This document shows positions 8,777 to 18,002 of a stretch of DNA of 64,000 nt, in pieces. The notes under the pieces are model-generated. The model was not told the DNA's origin and did no database searches. It was given only the letters and a program-made list of their open reading frames with translations. The stretch comes from CAZSDP01 sp964605665. GTDB lineage: Bacteria > Planctomycetota > UBA8108 > UBA1146. Position 1 is the first letter of the stretch, and each line of letters opens with the position of its first letter. A program made the position numbers and the translations under genes. The stretch is from positions 62,001 to 126,000 of the forward strand of contig CAZSDP010000007.1 in NCBI GenBank assembly GCA_964605665.1, in the 5' to 3' direction.

Positions 8777-9888
8777 AACGCTATTCTGCTTACGATCCTC
8801 CCGAGTATCTCGATTGGAAACCAGATCCAGATGTGATGGATGCCTATCGCAATCGCATCGAGACCGAATCGGGGATTAGTCGGTCTCTGGAGAAATTAGG
8901 ACCGAGTGGTCTCGAGATCCTCTATCGGGGGTTGATCCGCAATCGTCTGCATGACATCGCTCTGAAGCGCTGGGTACGAACCGGTGTGATCACTAAGGCA
9001 TGGCTCGGTTGTGGCGAGGAGGCGGTGACCGTTGGCGCTGCCCACGCTCTCGAACCGGACGATGTCGTCGGGCCGATGATTCGGAATGCCGCTGCGACTT
9101 TCGAGCGAGGAATCCCTCTCGAAGAGTCGTTCCTCGCGTATCTCGCGACGGGAGAAGGGGTGACAAAGGGACGTGACCTCCACTTTGGTGACTTGAATCA
9201 CGGGGTTGTCGCTCCGATCAGTCACGTGGGGGACTTGGTTCCGGTTCTCGCAGGATTTGCCCTCTCATTTCAACTCCGTGGTGAAAACCGCGTCGCCTTG
9301 ACCTGGACTGGAGAGGGGGCCACCCGCACCGGAGCGGTTCATGAGGGGCTTGCGCTTGCCGCGGCGAGCCACGCACCTTTGATCGTTGTCGTTCAAGACA
9401 ATGCCGTCGCTCTTGGAACGGTGCGCTCGGAGCGTTTTCAGTCCGCCTTGAAAGGGATGGCTGGCGGCTACGGCGTCACGGGGATCGAGTGCGATGGGAA
9501 TCATGTCCTCGATGTACACCGCGCGGTCTCAGAAGCGCGTTCGATCTGTAAAGATGGAGCTGGTCCAGTGATCGTCCTCGCCCACACCTTCCGGTTGGGA
9601 GGGCACGCAACCCACGATGAAGCAGAAGCAAGGAGGCTCTTCGATGCCGAGATCTTTGCGGAGTGGGGCAAGAAGGACCCGGTCGGCTGTTTCGAAACTT
9701 ACTTGTTGGAAACGCCCCATCTGATCGGAGGCGATGCCGCTTCGAAACTACAAGAGTGGGAGGTTGAAGTGACCGCAGAGGTGGAAGCTGCCGCTGAGCG
9801 GGCACTCGCCAGTCGAGATCGGATGAAGCCAGACCCGGACGCACTAATAGGTGACGTTTTTGCCGATTCAGCCGAGGTCCGTTCATGA
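8773..9888 (+). CDS. 2-oxo acid dehydrogenase E1 component, alpha subunit
   Basis: 371 residues of the E1 alpha (pyruvate or branched-chain 2-oxo acid dehydrogenase) family. The thiamine diphosphate motif is seen as W-T-G-E-G-A-T followed about 30 residues later by V-V-Q-D-N (G-E-G...D-N in place of the usual G-D-G...N-N). R-L-G-G-H-A-T-H-D matches the conserved phosphorylation-loop region of the family. The GTG start overlaps the hydrolase stop. The beta subunit, E2 and E3 genes are absent from the window, so the complex it serves is unknown; the G-E-G variant resembles branched-chain-type E1 alpha. Substrate assignment is therefore left open. Confidence 0.85.
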   Translation: MKRYSAYDPPEYLDWKPDPDVMDAYRNRIETESGISRSLEKLGPSGLEILYRGLIRNRLHDIALKRWVRTGVITKAWLGCGEEAVTVGAAHALEPDDVVGPMIRNAAATFERGIPLEESFLAYLATGEGVTKGRDLHFGDLNHGVVAPISHVGDLVPVLAGFALSFQLRGENRVALTWTGEGATRTGAVHEGLALAAASHAPLIVVVQDNAVALGTVRSERFQSALKGMAGGYGVTGIECDGNHVLDVHRAVSEARSICKDGAGPVIVLAHTFRLGGHATHDEAEARRLFDAEIFAEWGKKDPVGCFETYLLETPHLIGGDAASKLQEWEVEVTAEVEAAAERALASRDRMKPDPDALIGDVFADSAEVRS

Positions 9889-9898
9889 CTTGCCGTAT

Positions 9899-10690
9899 AT
9901 GAGCGAGAGTCAGAGAGCAGCTGCGATTCGCGGGGGCGTATTCTTGGCTCTAGCCCTTTTCCTTTTCGCTGGAGGCTTCGCTTGCGGCGCCCCTGGAGGT
10001 GACGAGACTTCCAAGCCTACCTCACCCCCGCAAGGGATAGTCGGATCGCAACGAGCCAGCTCCAATCCTCGACCGGTTGCACTCTTTGATCCGATGTATG
10101 CGCCGAGCTCAGTCGAGGATAAGAGAGAGGAACTCGTTACCGAGGTTGATGAGCAATTTCTCGAACCACAGCTTCCATGGGTCTTCGAAGTATCAAAGAG
10201 TACCGGCTGGGTTCCGGGACCGCGTGGCATCGCGGTCGATTCTGCAGCAGTTGTTTGGAGTTTCGATCACTCGAAGGCCCCTTGGATTCCTGCGGATCGG
10301 ACCGGTGAGTTTCGGTCTGCCGCGGATTACTCGATGAAGTTTGAGGGTGCAGTCCCTCGCCATCGAGTTGACCCAGAGCTCTTCCAATTGATCTGCGACG
10401 TGGCTCGGGAGATCGACGCTGAGCCGATGCAGGCTCACCAGCCGCTGCGACTGGATGTGATGGATCAATTCAACTTCCTGGCGTGGGAGTCGAGTGAGTC
10501 GCGATATCGTGAGATCTTGCTCGTGGGAACTGACCGAAGGCGAATGGGATCTCGAGCCGACCTGTTGCTGGTGTGGGCGGAGTTGCAAATGGGGGATGCG
10601 GGTCTGCGGACTCTTCCACCGAAGTATGGTCCGGCAGGCACGCTGAATGACATGAAACGAGAAGCTCGCGCTCTACTCGATAGCGAGTGA
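9899..10690 (+). CDS. Uncharacterised exported protein
   Basis: 263 residues from ATG 9899. The N-terminus has a basic start, a hydrophobic stretch (about residues 10-26, rich in L, A and F) and then F-A-C-G, suggesting export and possibly lipid attachment, although the residues before Cys are not a canonical lipobox. The mature part is charged, without known motifs, and contains a W-rich segment around residues 75-125. A GTG at 9851 would extend it by 16 residues into the E1 alpha gene, but that extension would bury the signal. It is the last gene of the hisS run. I do not recognise the family. Confidence 0.6.
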   Translation: MSESQRAAAIRGGVFLALALFLFAGGFACGAPGGDETSKPTSPPQGIVGSQRASSNPRPVALFDPMYAPSSVEDKREELVTEVDEQFLEPQLPWVFEVSKSTGWVPGPRGIAVDSAAVVWSFDHSKAPWIPADRTGEFRSAADYSMKFEGAVPRHRVDPELFQLICDVAREIDAEPMQAHQPLRLDVMDQFNFLAWESSESRYREILLVGTDRRRMGSRADLLLVWAELQMGDAGLRTLPPKYGPAGTLNDMKREARALLDSE

Positions 10691-10710
10691 GCGCTTTCTT
10701 TCGTTCGAAT

Positions 10711-11037
10711 TCACACCGAGAAGCTGGTGCCGCAGCCGCAACTGTTGGAGGCATTGGGGTTTTCGAAGACGAAACCGCGCCCCATCAAGCTCTCTTTGAA
10801 GTCGACGGTCGTTCCATTGAGAAAGAGGTAGCTCTTCGGGTCCACGAATACTCGGACATTGTCGACTTCGAAGATTTTGTCCTTCTCTTCGGGAGACTCG
10901 ACGATCTTCATGTCATAGAGCATCCCAGAGCAGCCTCCACCCTTGACGAAGAGGCGCAGTCCGCCGCTTTCTCCAGGTTTTTCGATGTCGATCAGGCGAG
11001 CGATCTCTTGTCCGGCCGATGTCGTGATTTCAATCAT
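10711..11037 (-). CDS. HesB/IscA-family Fe-S cluster carrier protein
   Basis: 108 residues of the A-type carrier family. The three cluster-ligand cysteines are present: one in G-G-G-C-S-G-M near residue 36 and two in the C-G-C-G motif near residues 101-103. G-R-G-F-V-F-E-N-P-N-A is the typical segment before C-G-C-G. A-type carriers accept Fe-S clusters from a scaffold and pass them to apoproteins. It lies 150 bp downstream of, and on the same strand as, a cysteine desulfurase, consistent with a small ISC-like locus. No IscU, HscA/B or SufBCD gene is nearby. IscA, SufA and ErpA cannot be told apart here. Confidence 0.92.
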   Translation of the reverse strand: MIEITTSAGQEIARLIDIEKPGESGGLRLFVKGGGCSGMLYDMKIVESPEEKDKIFEVDNVRVFVDPKSYLFLNGTTVDFKESLMGRGFVFENPNASNSCGCGTSFSV

Positions 11038-11191
11038 GGTCTACTCCGTCTTAGGATCCGCGGCTTGCCTGACGAACCACTCGTCAGAGGAAGCGGGACA
11101 GATTCCACTCGCATAGAATAACATTGGAAAGCTCGGTGGGGAGTAGAGTTCGGAAGGAAGTGCCACGATCGAGTGCCTCCTTAGAGGGCCT

Positions 11192-12334
11192 CTAGCTTCG
11201 CAGCCTTCGTACCGTGGCCACAACCCGATCTACCGCGAAATCGACCTCTTCCCGGCGAGTGGATCTTCCCAGTCCAAATCTCACCGAGCCGTGGGCGAGG
11301 AGGGGTGGGACCCCCATCGAACGGAGGACGTGGCTCGGTTCTAGTTCGGCAGAAGTACAGGCGGAGCCGCTGGAGATCGCCAGCTCCGGGACTCCGAGCA
11401 GTAGTGCTTCCGCTTCGATTCCGGGGAAACCGACAGAGAGAGTCCCCGGGATTGTCTCCGATCGGTGACCATGACGAACTGCATCGGGTAGCTCCGAGTG
11501 CAACCCAGTCCAGAGTCTCGCGGTGAGGTTATTCAACCGCTCTGTTTCAGCAGTTCGGAGTTGCTCGGAGAGGAGCGCTGCTGCTCCGAGTCCAACCGCC
11601 AGGGGGACTGGAACCGTTCCCGACCTCAAACCGCGCTCATGGCCACCCCCGAATTGAAGGGGGCTCAGGCGAAACTTTGGGCGGCTCTTCACATAGAGTG
11701 CGCCGATTCCCTTTGGTCCATAGATTTTATGACCGCTGATCGACAAGAGATCGACACCCAGTTCTTCGACATCGAGGGGGACTTTTCCCACTGCTTGTGC
11801 CGCGTCGGAATGGAGTGGGACTTCCGCGTTGCGCGCGAGTGTACCGATCTCTCTCAGAGGCTGGAGGGTGCCCGTTTCGTTATTGGCCGCCATCACCGAG
11901 ATCAAGGCGGTGTTTTCTGAGAGCTTCTTCTCGATTTGTGATAGCTCGACGCGACCCTGAGAATTTGGGGGAATGCGATGGATGACCCAACCCTTCTTCT
12001 CCAACTCCCGGCAGGGATCGAGCACCGCTTTGTGTTCAATTGCGGTCGTGATGATCTCTGCTGGTTGTTTGTGGCCCGCCGCGACGCCGAAGATTGCCAG
12101 GTTGTTCGCTTCGGTGGCTCCACTGGTGAAGATGATTTCTCGGGTTCGAGCTCCGATCGTCTCGGCAATTTGCGCTCGCGCTGTCGCCAGTGAGTGCTCA
12201 GCCTCCCAGCCAAAGGAGTGCGTTTTTGAGGCGGGATTGCCGAAAGATTGGCGAAAGTGGGGGAGCATCGCTTCGAGAACGGTCGGGGCGACGGGAGTGG
12301 TCGCGTTGTGGTCGAGGTAGATGGGAATGCGCAC
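11192..12334 (-). CDS. Cysteine desulfurase (NifS/IscS family)
   Basis: PLP enzyme that removes sulfur from cysteine for Fe-S cluster and thio-cofactor assembly. The N-terminus I-Y-L-D-H-N-A-T-T-P is diagnostic. The PLP lysine is in S-I-S-G-H-K-I-Y-G-P-K-G (about residue 200) and the active-site cysteine in S-S-G-S-A-C-T-S (about residue 325), on a long loop as in group I (IscS/NifS) enzymes. About 380 residues from GTG 12334, which has GAGG upstream; a TTG at 12358 would add 8 residues. The A-type carrier gene follows it. Divergent from the lipid A acyltransferase gene. Confidence 0.94.
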   Translation of the reverse strand: MRIPIYLDHNATTPVAPTVLEAMLPHFRQSFGNPASKTHSFGWEAEHSLATARAQIAETIGARTREIIFTSGATEANNLAIFGVAAGHKQPAEIITTAIEHKAVLDPCRELEKKGWVIHRIPPNSQGRVELSQIEKKLSENTALISVMAANNETGTLQPLREIGTLARNAEVPLHSDAAQAVGKVPLDVEELGVDLLSISGHKIYGPKGIGALYVKSRPKFRLSPLQFGGGHERGLRSGTVPVPLAVGLGAAALLSEQLRTAETERLNNLTARLWTGLHSELPDAVRHGHRSETIPGTLSVGFPGIEAEALLLGVPELAISSGSACTSAELEPSHVLRSMGVPPLLAHGSVRFGLGRSTRREEVDFAVDRVVATVRRLRS

Positions 12335-12554
12335 TTGCCTCAGTCCTTTCTGCGCCAATGCTCCGGTCTAGAGATGTCAATCATGGAACGATCACCACGC
12401 GCCAAAGGAACTTCTGACCTCCTCGAGATGACCCTCTTGTCAGGATGGTCGCCGGTCTCACCCACGTTAGAGCAGTCTTCCGTTATAACAGCGTCTCTCG
12501 AGACCATCCCCCCGAGTTGGATCCACGATACCAGGAACTTAAGACCAGGAAAGG

Positions 12555-13550
12555 GTGAGGGGAAGAGCGTTGGCGGTCAGCTACAAGACGATTCGACGAC
12601 ATCTCCAAACGACCCTCGCAGAGGGGTTGGTGTTTGGGGTCTCACGGCTGCCGCTCGCTGGTGCCCGCCGATTTGGGAGAACCCTGGGCCATCTCGGGAC
12701 ACTCCTTTCTCCGAAGTCGGTGCGTTGCATCGAAGACCACTTGGAGTATTCATTTGGATCGACTCGCTCAGAAGCGACGCGAAGGCGCATCGCGCGCTCC
12801 GTTCTTCCCGACCTTGGAGAGCAACTTTGTGAGTTTCTGGTGCAGAGCCGCTGGGGACTTGATCGATTGCTCTCATCGATTGAAATCACTGGGCTCGATC
12901 AGCTCTCGAGAGTCGTGAGCCAAGGGATTGATCAAGGAAGAGGGTTGATCGCGATCGGAGGTCACTTTGGAAGTTGGGAGCTCAGCGCTGCCTTGCTCAA
13001 CCATCTCACCCCCGGGGAGCTGTACTGTGTGGCGCGACGTTATGACCACGAGGGCTATCAGAAGATCTTAGAGACTCTCCGTCGCGAGTTTGGTACCCGG
13101 ATGATCTATCAAGAGGACTCGCTATTACCCATCTTGCGGGTTCTTCGACGAGGAGGTTGTCTCGGATTGCTCCCCGATCAAGATTTCAAGCAGTTGAACG
13201 ACGGAATCTTCGTCGATTTTTTGGGTCGACCTGCCTACACGACGACCACTCCGGCTCAGTTGGCATTGAGGACCGGAGCGGCGATGCTGGTCCTCACTTG
13301 CCACCGTGAAGGATCTCGCATGGTGGTTCAATCGAGTCCTTTGGTCACTTCTGAGGACTTCAGCGCCGACCGCAACCCGGTGGCTTCGATCACTCGCTGG
13401 TGGTCTGGAGAGTTAGAAAAACGGATTCGTGAGAGGCCGAGTCAGTGGGTTTGGCTCCACCGTCGCTGGCGTACGACTCCAGATCGACTGGAATACCGCG
13501 CCCTCCGTCGCCAAGAGCGGGAACGGAAGCGGCGTCGAGAAACGCCGTGA
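12555..13550 (+). CDS. Lipid A biosynthesis lauroyl/myristoyl-type acyltransferase (LpxL/HtrB family)
   Basis: 331 residues. The H-x4-E catalytic motif of the LpxL/LpxM family is visible as G-H-F-G-S-W-E near residues 136-142, followed by L-L-P-D-Q-D near 213 (family D-Q-D/D-R-D motif) and the C-terminal W-V-W-L-H-R-R-W segment. These inner-membrane enzymes add secondary acyl chains to Kdo2-lipid A. Start is uncertain: GTG 12555, or TTG 12570, which has a better spaced GAGGGGA. The C-terminus is strongly basic. Other LPS genes (waaC-like, lpxK, hldE, waaF-like) follow within 15 kb, which supports the assignment. The exact acyl donor is unknown. Confidence 0.88.
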   Translation: MRGRALAVSYKTIRRHLQTTLAEGLVFGVSRLPLAGARRFGRTLGHLGTLLSPKSVRCIEDHLEYSFGSTRSEATRRRIARSVLPDLGEQLCEFLVQSRWGLDRLLSSIEITGLDQLSRVVSQGIDQGRGLIAIGGHFGSWELSAALLNHLTPGELYCVARRYDHEGYQKILETLRREFGTRMIYQEDSLLPILRVLRRGGCLGLLPDQDFKQLNDGIFVDFLGRPAYTTTTPAQLALRTGAAMLVLTCHREGSRMVVQSSPLVTSEDFSADRNPVASITRWWSGELEKRIRERPSQWVWLHRRWRTTPDRLEYRALRRQERERKRRRETP

Positions 13551-13774
13551 GTCCCAACCAACTTCCAGGCTACAATGCGGTTCTCCCCACCGGGAGAACT
13601 CCGGCTGAGACGCGCGCGACTCTTCCCCGGCTGAAGTGGGCCTCGACCTTCTGGCGTCGAGGAAAGATGTCAGCGGTGCGAATTGAGTTGGGAAGAATCT
13701 CGATCTCGGCAACGGATGATCGTCAAGCACGGATGATCATCAAGTACAGAAGACCGTCAACGAAGGATCCAACG

Positions 13775-14701
13775 ATGAAAAGGAAACTGATGCAGCCCCA
13801 TGACCCTGCCCGCTTCGTGCGTCCAACTTCGATGTTTCTTGCTGTGATGCTGCTCGGTGGTCTCCTCGTGACGGGGATTGCACTCTCTCCGTCGGCAATT
13901 GCTTCAGACGACGAAACGACTTTGGCGTTTAGAAAAGACGGCCAAGAAATCTTCGATCAAGCTCTCGCCGCATTCGAAGCGCGCAATTTCAAAGAAGCTT
14001 ATGACGGCTTCAAGAGTGCTCGCAAGCAAGCGAAAGACCGACAGACAAAGATCGAAGTCGATCGTTGGATTCTCGGCACCAAAGGTGCGAATGAACTCAA
14101 TGCCCTCCAAAAACAAGCGGACCTTGGAAAGCAAGTCGCTGCTCATCGGATGGCCTCGAACAACCTCAAGAAGTATCAAGGTACGCCGATTGAGGAGGAG
14201 TATTTGAAGTTTGTCGAGGAACTCGAGCGAGAACTCTTCACGATGCTCGAGTCTTTTGACAATGTCAGTAAGCGGTACACCGAAAAGTACGGCAAGACAT
14301 TTATCGATGCCCCAGAGATGGTGAAGCAAGGTCGACGCAGTCTCCAGTGGGATGTCGATCGAAAGAACTATGAGCTAAAGGTTAAGTCTCTGCCCTCGAG
14401 TATGGGCGTCTATTCCAAAGGTGCGTTGATTTTCTGGATGCACTTCGCCAAAGGGGGCTCGAATTACAAATTGATTTTCAAGGCCCCTGGAAAGTCGAGT
14501 AGCAATAGCGGTGATGCCTTCGACAATGCCTTCTATGTCGACATGAAGAAGCACAGTGGCTGGAAACGCGTTGAAGTTCCGCTGAAGTCATTTACCAAGC
14601 AGGGTGAAGTCGAGTGGAGTAGTGTTCGTGACTTCCGAATTCAGTTTGTCGGAGGAAGGAAGTTCACTTGTCACATCGATGCGATCATGCTGCGAAAGTA
14701 G
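13775..14701 (+). CDS. Uncharacterised secreted protein
   Basis: 308 residues from ATG 13775, preceded by GAAGGA at good spacing. It begins with a basic stretch and a hydrophobic segment (about residues 18-40) ending in S-A-I-A-S, a likely Sec signal peptide. Residues 45-180 are charged and helical-looking, rich in K, E and A, resembling a TPR or coiled-coil stretch. The last 120 residues are beta-rich with many aromatic residues (Y-K-L-I-F-K-A, W-K-R-V-E-V-P-L-K-S-F), reminiscent of jelly-roll or galactose-binding-like domains. The function is not recognised. A longer open frame upstream has no signal and overlaps the acyltransferase gene, so it was not used. Confidence 0.75.
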   Translation: MKRKLMQPHDPARFVRPTSMFLAVMLLGGLLVTGIALSPSAIASDDETTLAFRKDGQEIFDQALAAFEARNFKEAYDGFKSARKQAKDRQTKIEVDRWILGTKGANELNALQKQADLGKQVAAHRMASNNLKKYQGTPIEEEYLKFVEELERELFTMLESFDNVSKRYTEKYGKTFIDAPEMVKQGRRSLQWDVDRKNYELKVKSLPSSMGVYSKGALIFWMHFAKGGSNYKLIFKAPGKSSSNSGDAFDNAFYVDMKKHSGWKRVEVPLKSFTKQGEVEWSSVRDFRIQFVGGRKFTCHIDAIMLRK

Positions 14702-14740
14702 TCGATTCTTTCTGTTCATCAGAACAGCTCGAGAACGGCG

Positions 14741-15451
14741 TTATGTAAGCTCGATCGACCTTCTGGGATGGGGCCCGCGTCGAGCCCCATTCGCCCAGAG
14801 GCGGTCAAAATCGACATTTGCTCGTTCCATCACTCGGTCGAGGCCGTCTTGGAGGGTTGCGGTGGCGAGTCGGGGGTCGCTCTCTCTCGTGACTTCGATC
14901 GGATCCCCATAGAGAATCAATCCGCGTGCAAACGCCCAAGGGAATGCGAGACGGTCCCACGACCGAAAGCGGTAAATCGGTCGATATGTCGGTGCCATCG
15001 GGATGATGATGGCACCGCTCCGTCGCGCGATCTCGATGGTCCCCGGCTGTGCCACGCGGCGAGGGCCCTTTGGGCCGTCGGGGGTTATCGCCAGGGGAAC
15101 TCCTGACTTCGCGAGCCGAATCATCTCGCGCAATGCGGATGTCCCTCCGCGACTCGTTGAGCCGCGAACTGTTCCCAGGCCATATCGCTTCATGAGGGTC
15201 GCGAGGATCTCACCATCGCGGTGTCGGCTCACCATTGCGATGAGGCCGGAGTTTCTTTGGGAGTAGAGGGTTGTCCCGAGAGCTTCATGCCAAAGAGCGA
15301 AAATCGTTGGTTTCCCGGAAGAGATATGGGAAGCCAAGGGATCTGAACAGACCCACCGAACCCGAGTGGAACTCATCCAACCGCGATAGAGGGGGGACAG
15401 AATCCTCAGGCCGATTCGCATTCGAATGCTCAATTCGTTTGGGGAAGACAA
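14741..15451 (-). CDS. DUF374 lysophospholipid-acyltransferase-like protein
   Basis: 236 residues of the DUF374 family, which is related to PlsC-type acyltransferases and often encoded with LPS genes. Visible motifs are F-A-L-W-H-E (catalytic-histidine region), S-R-H-R-D-G-E, and I-T-P-D-G-P-K-G-P-R-R. The start is read as TTG 15451: GGAGG lies exactly at the stop of the upstream heptosyltransferase gene with 8 bases of spacing, giving an intergenic gap of only 4 bp and clear coupling. An internal ATG at 15421 is the alternative. Role inferred: acylation of a lipid A or Kdo-lipid intermediate at the inner membrane. Confidence 0.85.
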   Translation of the reverse strand: MSSPNELSIRMRIGLRILSPLYRGWMSSTRVRWVCSDPLASHISSGKPTIFALWHEALGTTLYSQRNSGLIAMVSRHRDGEILATLMKRYGLGTVRGSTSRGGTSALREMIRLAKSGVPLAITPDGPKGPRRVAQPGTIEIARRSGAIIIPMAPTYRPIYRFRSWDRLAFPWAFARGLILYGDPIEVTRESDPRLATATLQDGLDRVMERANVDFDRLWANGARRGPHPRRSIELT

Positions 15452-15455
15452 CGGA

Positions 15456-16559
15456 TTAGCCTCCGACCAGAATTGAGCGGGTGTTGGTGAATGCTTCTTC
15501 GACAGCGGAAAGCACCGAAGGAACCGAAATCGAAGCCATGCAAATCGCGTGGTCGCATCGACGAAGGGAGCACGGTGAGCATGGAACCGATGCTCTGCGA
15601 ACGGCACTCCGTGAACTCCAAGGGCCGTAAATTCCCGGATCTTTGGGTCCATACAATCCGACCACCGGAACCTGAGCGAATGCGGCTAAGTGAAGGGGCC
15701 CGGTGTCGGCGGCGATGACTCCACGGGAGAGTTTAATCAAGGCCGCAAGCTCTCGGGTGCTCCTCGTCTCTGGGGCCCGTTGAGCGCTTCCTCCAGCAAG
15801 CTTCAAGATGTCATTGCACCGTTCTTCATCTTCGGGAGCCGCGGTGAGCAGCACCCGATGGCCACGGTCTGCGAGGGACCGGGCGAGTTGAGCGTAACTC
15901 TCCCGAGGCCATTCCTTGAATCTGCCAAATGCGCTCACAAAAGGGTGGAGAAGGGTTGGAGCGGGGACGGTCGGGCCGAGAAGGGTTCGCAGGCGCGCGG
16001 TCTCTTCGGAGTAACGAGGCAATGTTCCAGCGGGGGTTTCCCCAGTGAATCCGAGCTGACGGATGAGGTGGACGTTCTTCTCGACTCGATGCACGGCGCC
16101 CGCTTCCTGAGCAGGGCGTCTCCCTCCCAAGACCCAAGGGAATTCCTTGGTTTCTTTTCGGTGGTGACCGACACGTCGCGTCGATCTTGCAAGTCGAGAA
16201 ATCAGGGCTGATCGGAGATTTCCCTGTAAGTCGAGAAGAAGGTCGTATCGACGTTCACGCAACGTGTCGACGAACTGTTGTCCGCGCTCAAAGGCAAGCA
16301 CCATGTTGGTTCGCTGTTTGAGCCCGCGGACGACTTCTTTTCGCGGAAATCGAATGACCCGGTCCAAATCTGGATGACCTTCGATCAGTGAGGCACCCAT
16401 CGTCTCGCAAACCCAGTCGATCTTCGAATCAGGCCACGATTGCCGGATGGCAGCCAAAGCGGGCAAGCAATGGAGGACATCCCCCAATGCGCTCAATCGG
16501 ACGATCAAGATCGTCTTGGGAGCGGTCTGCAGCGCGAGTGTCGAGGCCGGTTCCATCAC
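15456..16559 (-). CDS. ADP-heptose:LPS heptosyltransferase (GT9, WaaC-like)
   Basis: 367 residues of glycosyltransferase family 9. The N-terminal R-L-S-A-L-G-D-V-L-H-C-L-P loop near residues 21-33 and the C-terminal A-A-D-T-G-P-L-H-L-A-A-F plus V-G-L-Y-G-P-K-D-P segment are the family hallmarks. GT9 enzymes add L-glycero-D-manno-heptose to the LPS inner core. The S-A-L-G-D form is typical of heptosyltransferase I. The C-terminus carries a small cluster of cysteines (C-S-P-C-S-L-R-R-C), common in the family. Starts GTG 16559 and ATG 16556 are both possible after GAGG. It heads a two-gene unit with the DUF374 acyltransferase. Confidence 0.9.
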   Translation of the reverse strand: MMEPASTLALQTAPKTILIVRLSALGDVLHCLPALAAIRQSWPDSKIDWVCETMGASLIEGHPDLDRVIRFPRKEVVRGLKQRTNMVLAFERGQQFVDTLRERRYDLLLDLQGNLRSALISRLARSTRRVGHHRKETKEFPWVLGGRRPAQEAGAVHRVEKNVHLIRQLGFTGETPAGTLPRYSEETARLRTLLGPTVPAPTLLHPFVSAFGRFKEWPRESYAQLARSLADRGHRVLLTAAPEDEERCNDILKLAGGSAQRAPETRSTRELAALIKLSRGVIAADTGPLHLAAFAQVPVVGLYGPKDPGIYGPWSSRSAVRRASVPCSPCSLRRCDHAICMASISVPSVLSAVEEAFTNTRSILVGG

Positions 16560-16892
16560 CTGGCGATCCTCTTTCTGACGGTGTATCTCTCCAGCTCGCT
16601 CTATTGTTCAGGAAGCGGCTGACCTCGTCGACCCGAACATCGCATCACGATCGTTCCTCAGTGGTTGATTTGAGGAAAATCTGGCCGAATATCTTCTAGA
16701 TTGGCTCAACAAGGGCTGACTTTTCCTACGGTCATTGGCGGGCTACGACTACAATCCCAAAGCCTCGATTCCCCCCTTCGGGACACCAGGGGAGTTTCGT
16801 TCTGCTGACAGATTCTACAGTGCAGGCTCTTCAGTGCAGACTCTTCAGTATTGTGGTGTCCCCCATCGACTGAATCGCCATGGAGGATCGAA
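16560..16892. promoter_or_regulatory. Divergent intergenic region waaC-like / FGGY-like
   Basis: About 330 bp between divergent genes. It contains a two-copy 14-bp tandem repeat (see separate entry). No convincing promoter hexamers or open frame were seen. Confidence 0.4.
16818..16845. repeat. Two-copy 14-bp tandem repeat
   Basis: CAGTGCAGGCTCTT at 16818-16831 is followed directly by CAGTGCAGACTCTT at 16832-16845, with one mismatch, and then another CAG. It lies about 50 bp upstream of the FGGY-like gene. It could be an operator pair or a chance duplication. Confidence 0.5.
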
Positions 16893-18002
16893 ATGAGCGT
16901 TCTCCTCGGAGTGGAGCTCGCTGGCGCAGAAGTTCGCTTGGTCATCGTAGACCGCAAAGCGACGGTTCTCTCCCAACGAGAGGAGCCGTTGGCGACTCCA
17001 GTTCTGCGTTGGTGGGAAACCCATCCGGAAGAACGATATCGAGCGGTTTTGGGATTGATCAGTCAGGCGATACGAGATGGGGGTTTTCGCCCTCCCGACG
17101 TTGCCGGAATCGGCATCACTTCGGAGCCTGCACTTGTGCTTCTCGATCCAGATCTCGCTGCGGTACCACCCCGAGACTTGCCATGGGCCGAGCATGATCC
17201 CGAAAAATTCCTGGGGAATCCGTGGGGCGCATTAGCGAGTCTCTATGGTGAATCGCCGCGTGAGCTCGCTCGTATCGGCAGTGTGCTCGACTTGAATGCC
17301 TTTATCCGGTTCCGGTTGACGGGGGCGTTGGCTTCGCACGTCGACTTTGCCTGGTCGGGTGGGCATGTACTTTCTGTGGCCAAGCCCACCAATTGGGACT
17401 TTGGAGCTCTCGACAATATCGGTTTGCTCCACTCGCAACTCCCGCCGATCTTCGCTGCGCCACAGAAAGTTTCGGTGGTCGGTGAAGAAGCGATTCAACA
17501 GACAGGTTTGCGGCGAGGAACCTGGGTTGCTGCTGGTGGTGATCCGTTGAACACCCGACTCTTGTTCGCGGCTCAGCCGTTGCCTGGAACTCAGATTGTT
17601 CACCGATCTGATCAGGGAGTCGAGGGCTGGGAAGTGGTAGGCGCGCCCAAGGAATGGTCCGAAGACTACCGCCCGAGTGCACTTGAGGGAGTTTACTTTC
17701 GGCGTATGAGTACGGAGGACCGAGCTCAAGCTGAGTCGCAAGAGACGACCGTGTTCGATTGGGATCGTGGGGTAGAGCCAGCCACCGAAGCGTGGCCAGA
17801 ATCGAGGTTGATCGCTGCGGATGCCGGGCTGGCGAGTTCAGGGACGGCGATCTTGGCCGGCTTGGGATTGGGATGGTGGCGCGATCCTCGCCCCATTTGG
17901 CGAAAGCGTCGACCTCCTCAGCCCCTCGCCGACCGTCGAGCGGCGGAGGCTGCGGCAATTCAGCACGATTCAGGTGAAGAGATGAGATCTTCCGATGGCT
18001 GA
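16893..18002 (+). CDS. Truncated FGGY-family carbohydrate kinase-like protein
   Basis: 369 residues against about 480-500 for complete FGGY kinases. The N-terminal domain is recognisable: a V-E-L-A-G-A-E-V-R-L-V-I-V-D strand-turn-strand start, V-A-G-I-G-I-T-S-E-P-A-L-V-L-L-D, F-I-R-F-R-L-T-G-A-L-A-S-H, and V-A-A-G-G-D near residue 215, where active kinases have G-G-D-N. The phosphate-binding G-T/S-x-S of the first turn is missing (G-V-E-L-A-G), and the C-terminal FGGY_C ATP-binding domain appears absent, replaced by an acidic, proline-rich tail. It is probably not an active sugar kinase. GGAGG precedes the ATG. It overlaps the next gene by 8 bp. Confidence 0.65.
   Translation: MSVLLGVELAGAEVRLVIVDRKATVLSQREEPLATPVLRWWETHPEERYRAVLGLISQAIRDGGFRPPDVAGIGITSEPALVLLDPDLAAVPPRDLPWAEHDPEKFLGNPWGALASLYGESPRELARIGSVLDLNAFIRFRLTGALASHVDFAWSGGHVLSVAKPTNWDFGALDNIGLLHSQLPPIFAAPQKVSVVGEEAIQQTGLRRGTWVAAGGDPLNTRLLFAAQPLPGTQIVHRSDQGVEGWEVVGAPKEWSEDYRPSALEGVYFRRMSTEDRAQAESQETTVFDWDRGVEPATEAWPESRLIAADAGLASSGTAILAGLGLGWWRDPRPIWRKRRPPQPLADRRAAEAAAIQHDSGEEMRSSDG

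Noticed and set aside
14713..14728. CTGTTC-ATCA-GAACAG hairpin considered as a terminator between convergent genes
   Set aside because: The stem is only 6 bp and neither side has a T-run.
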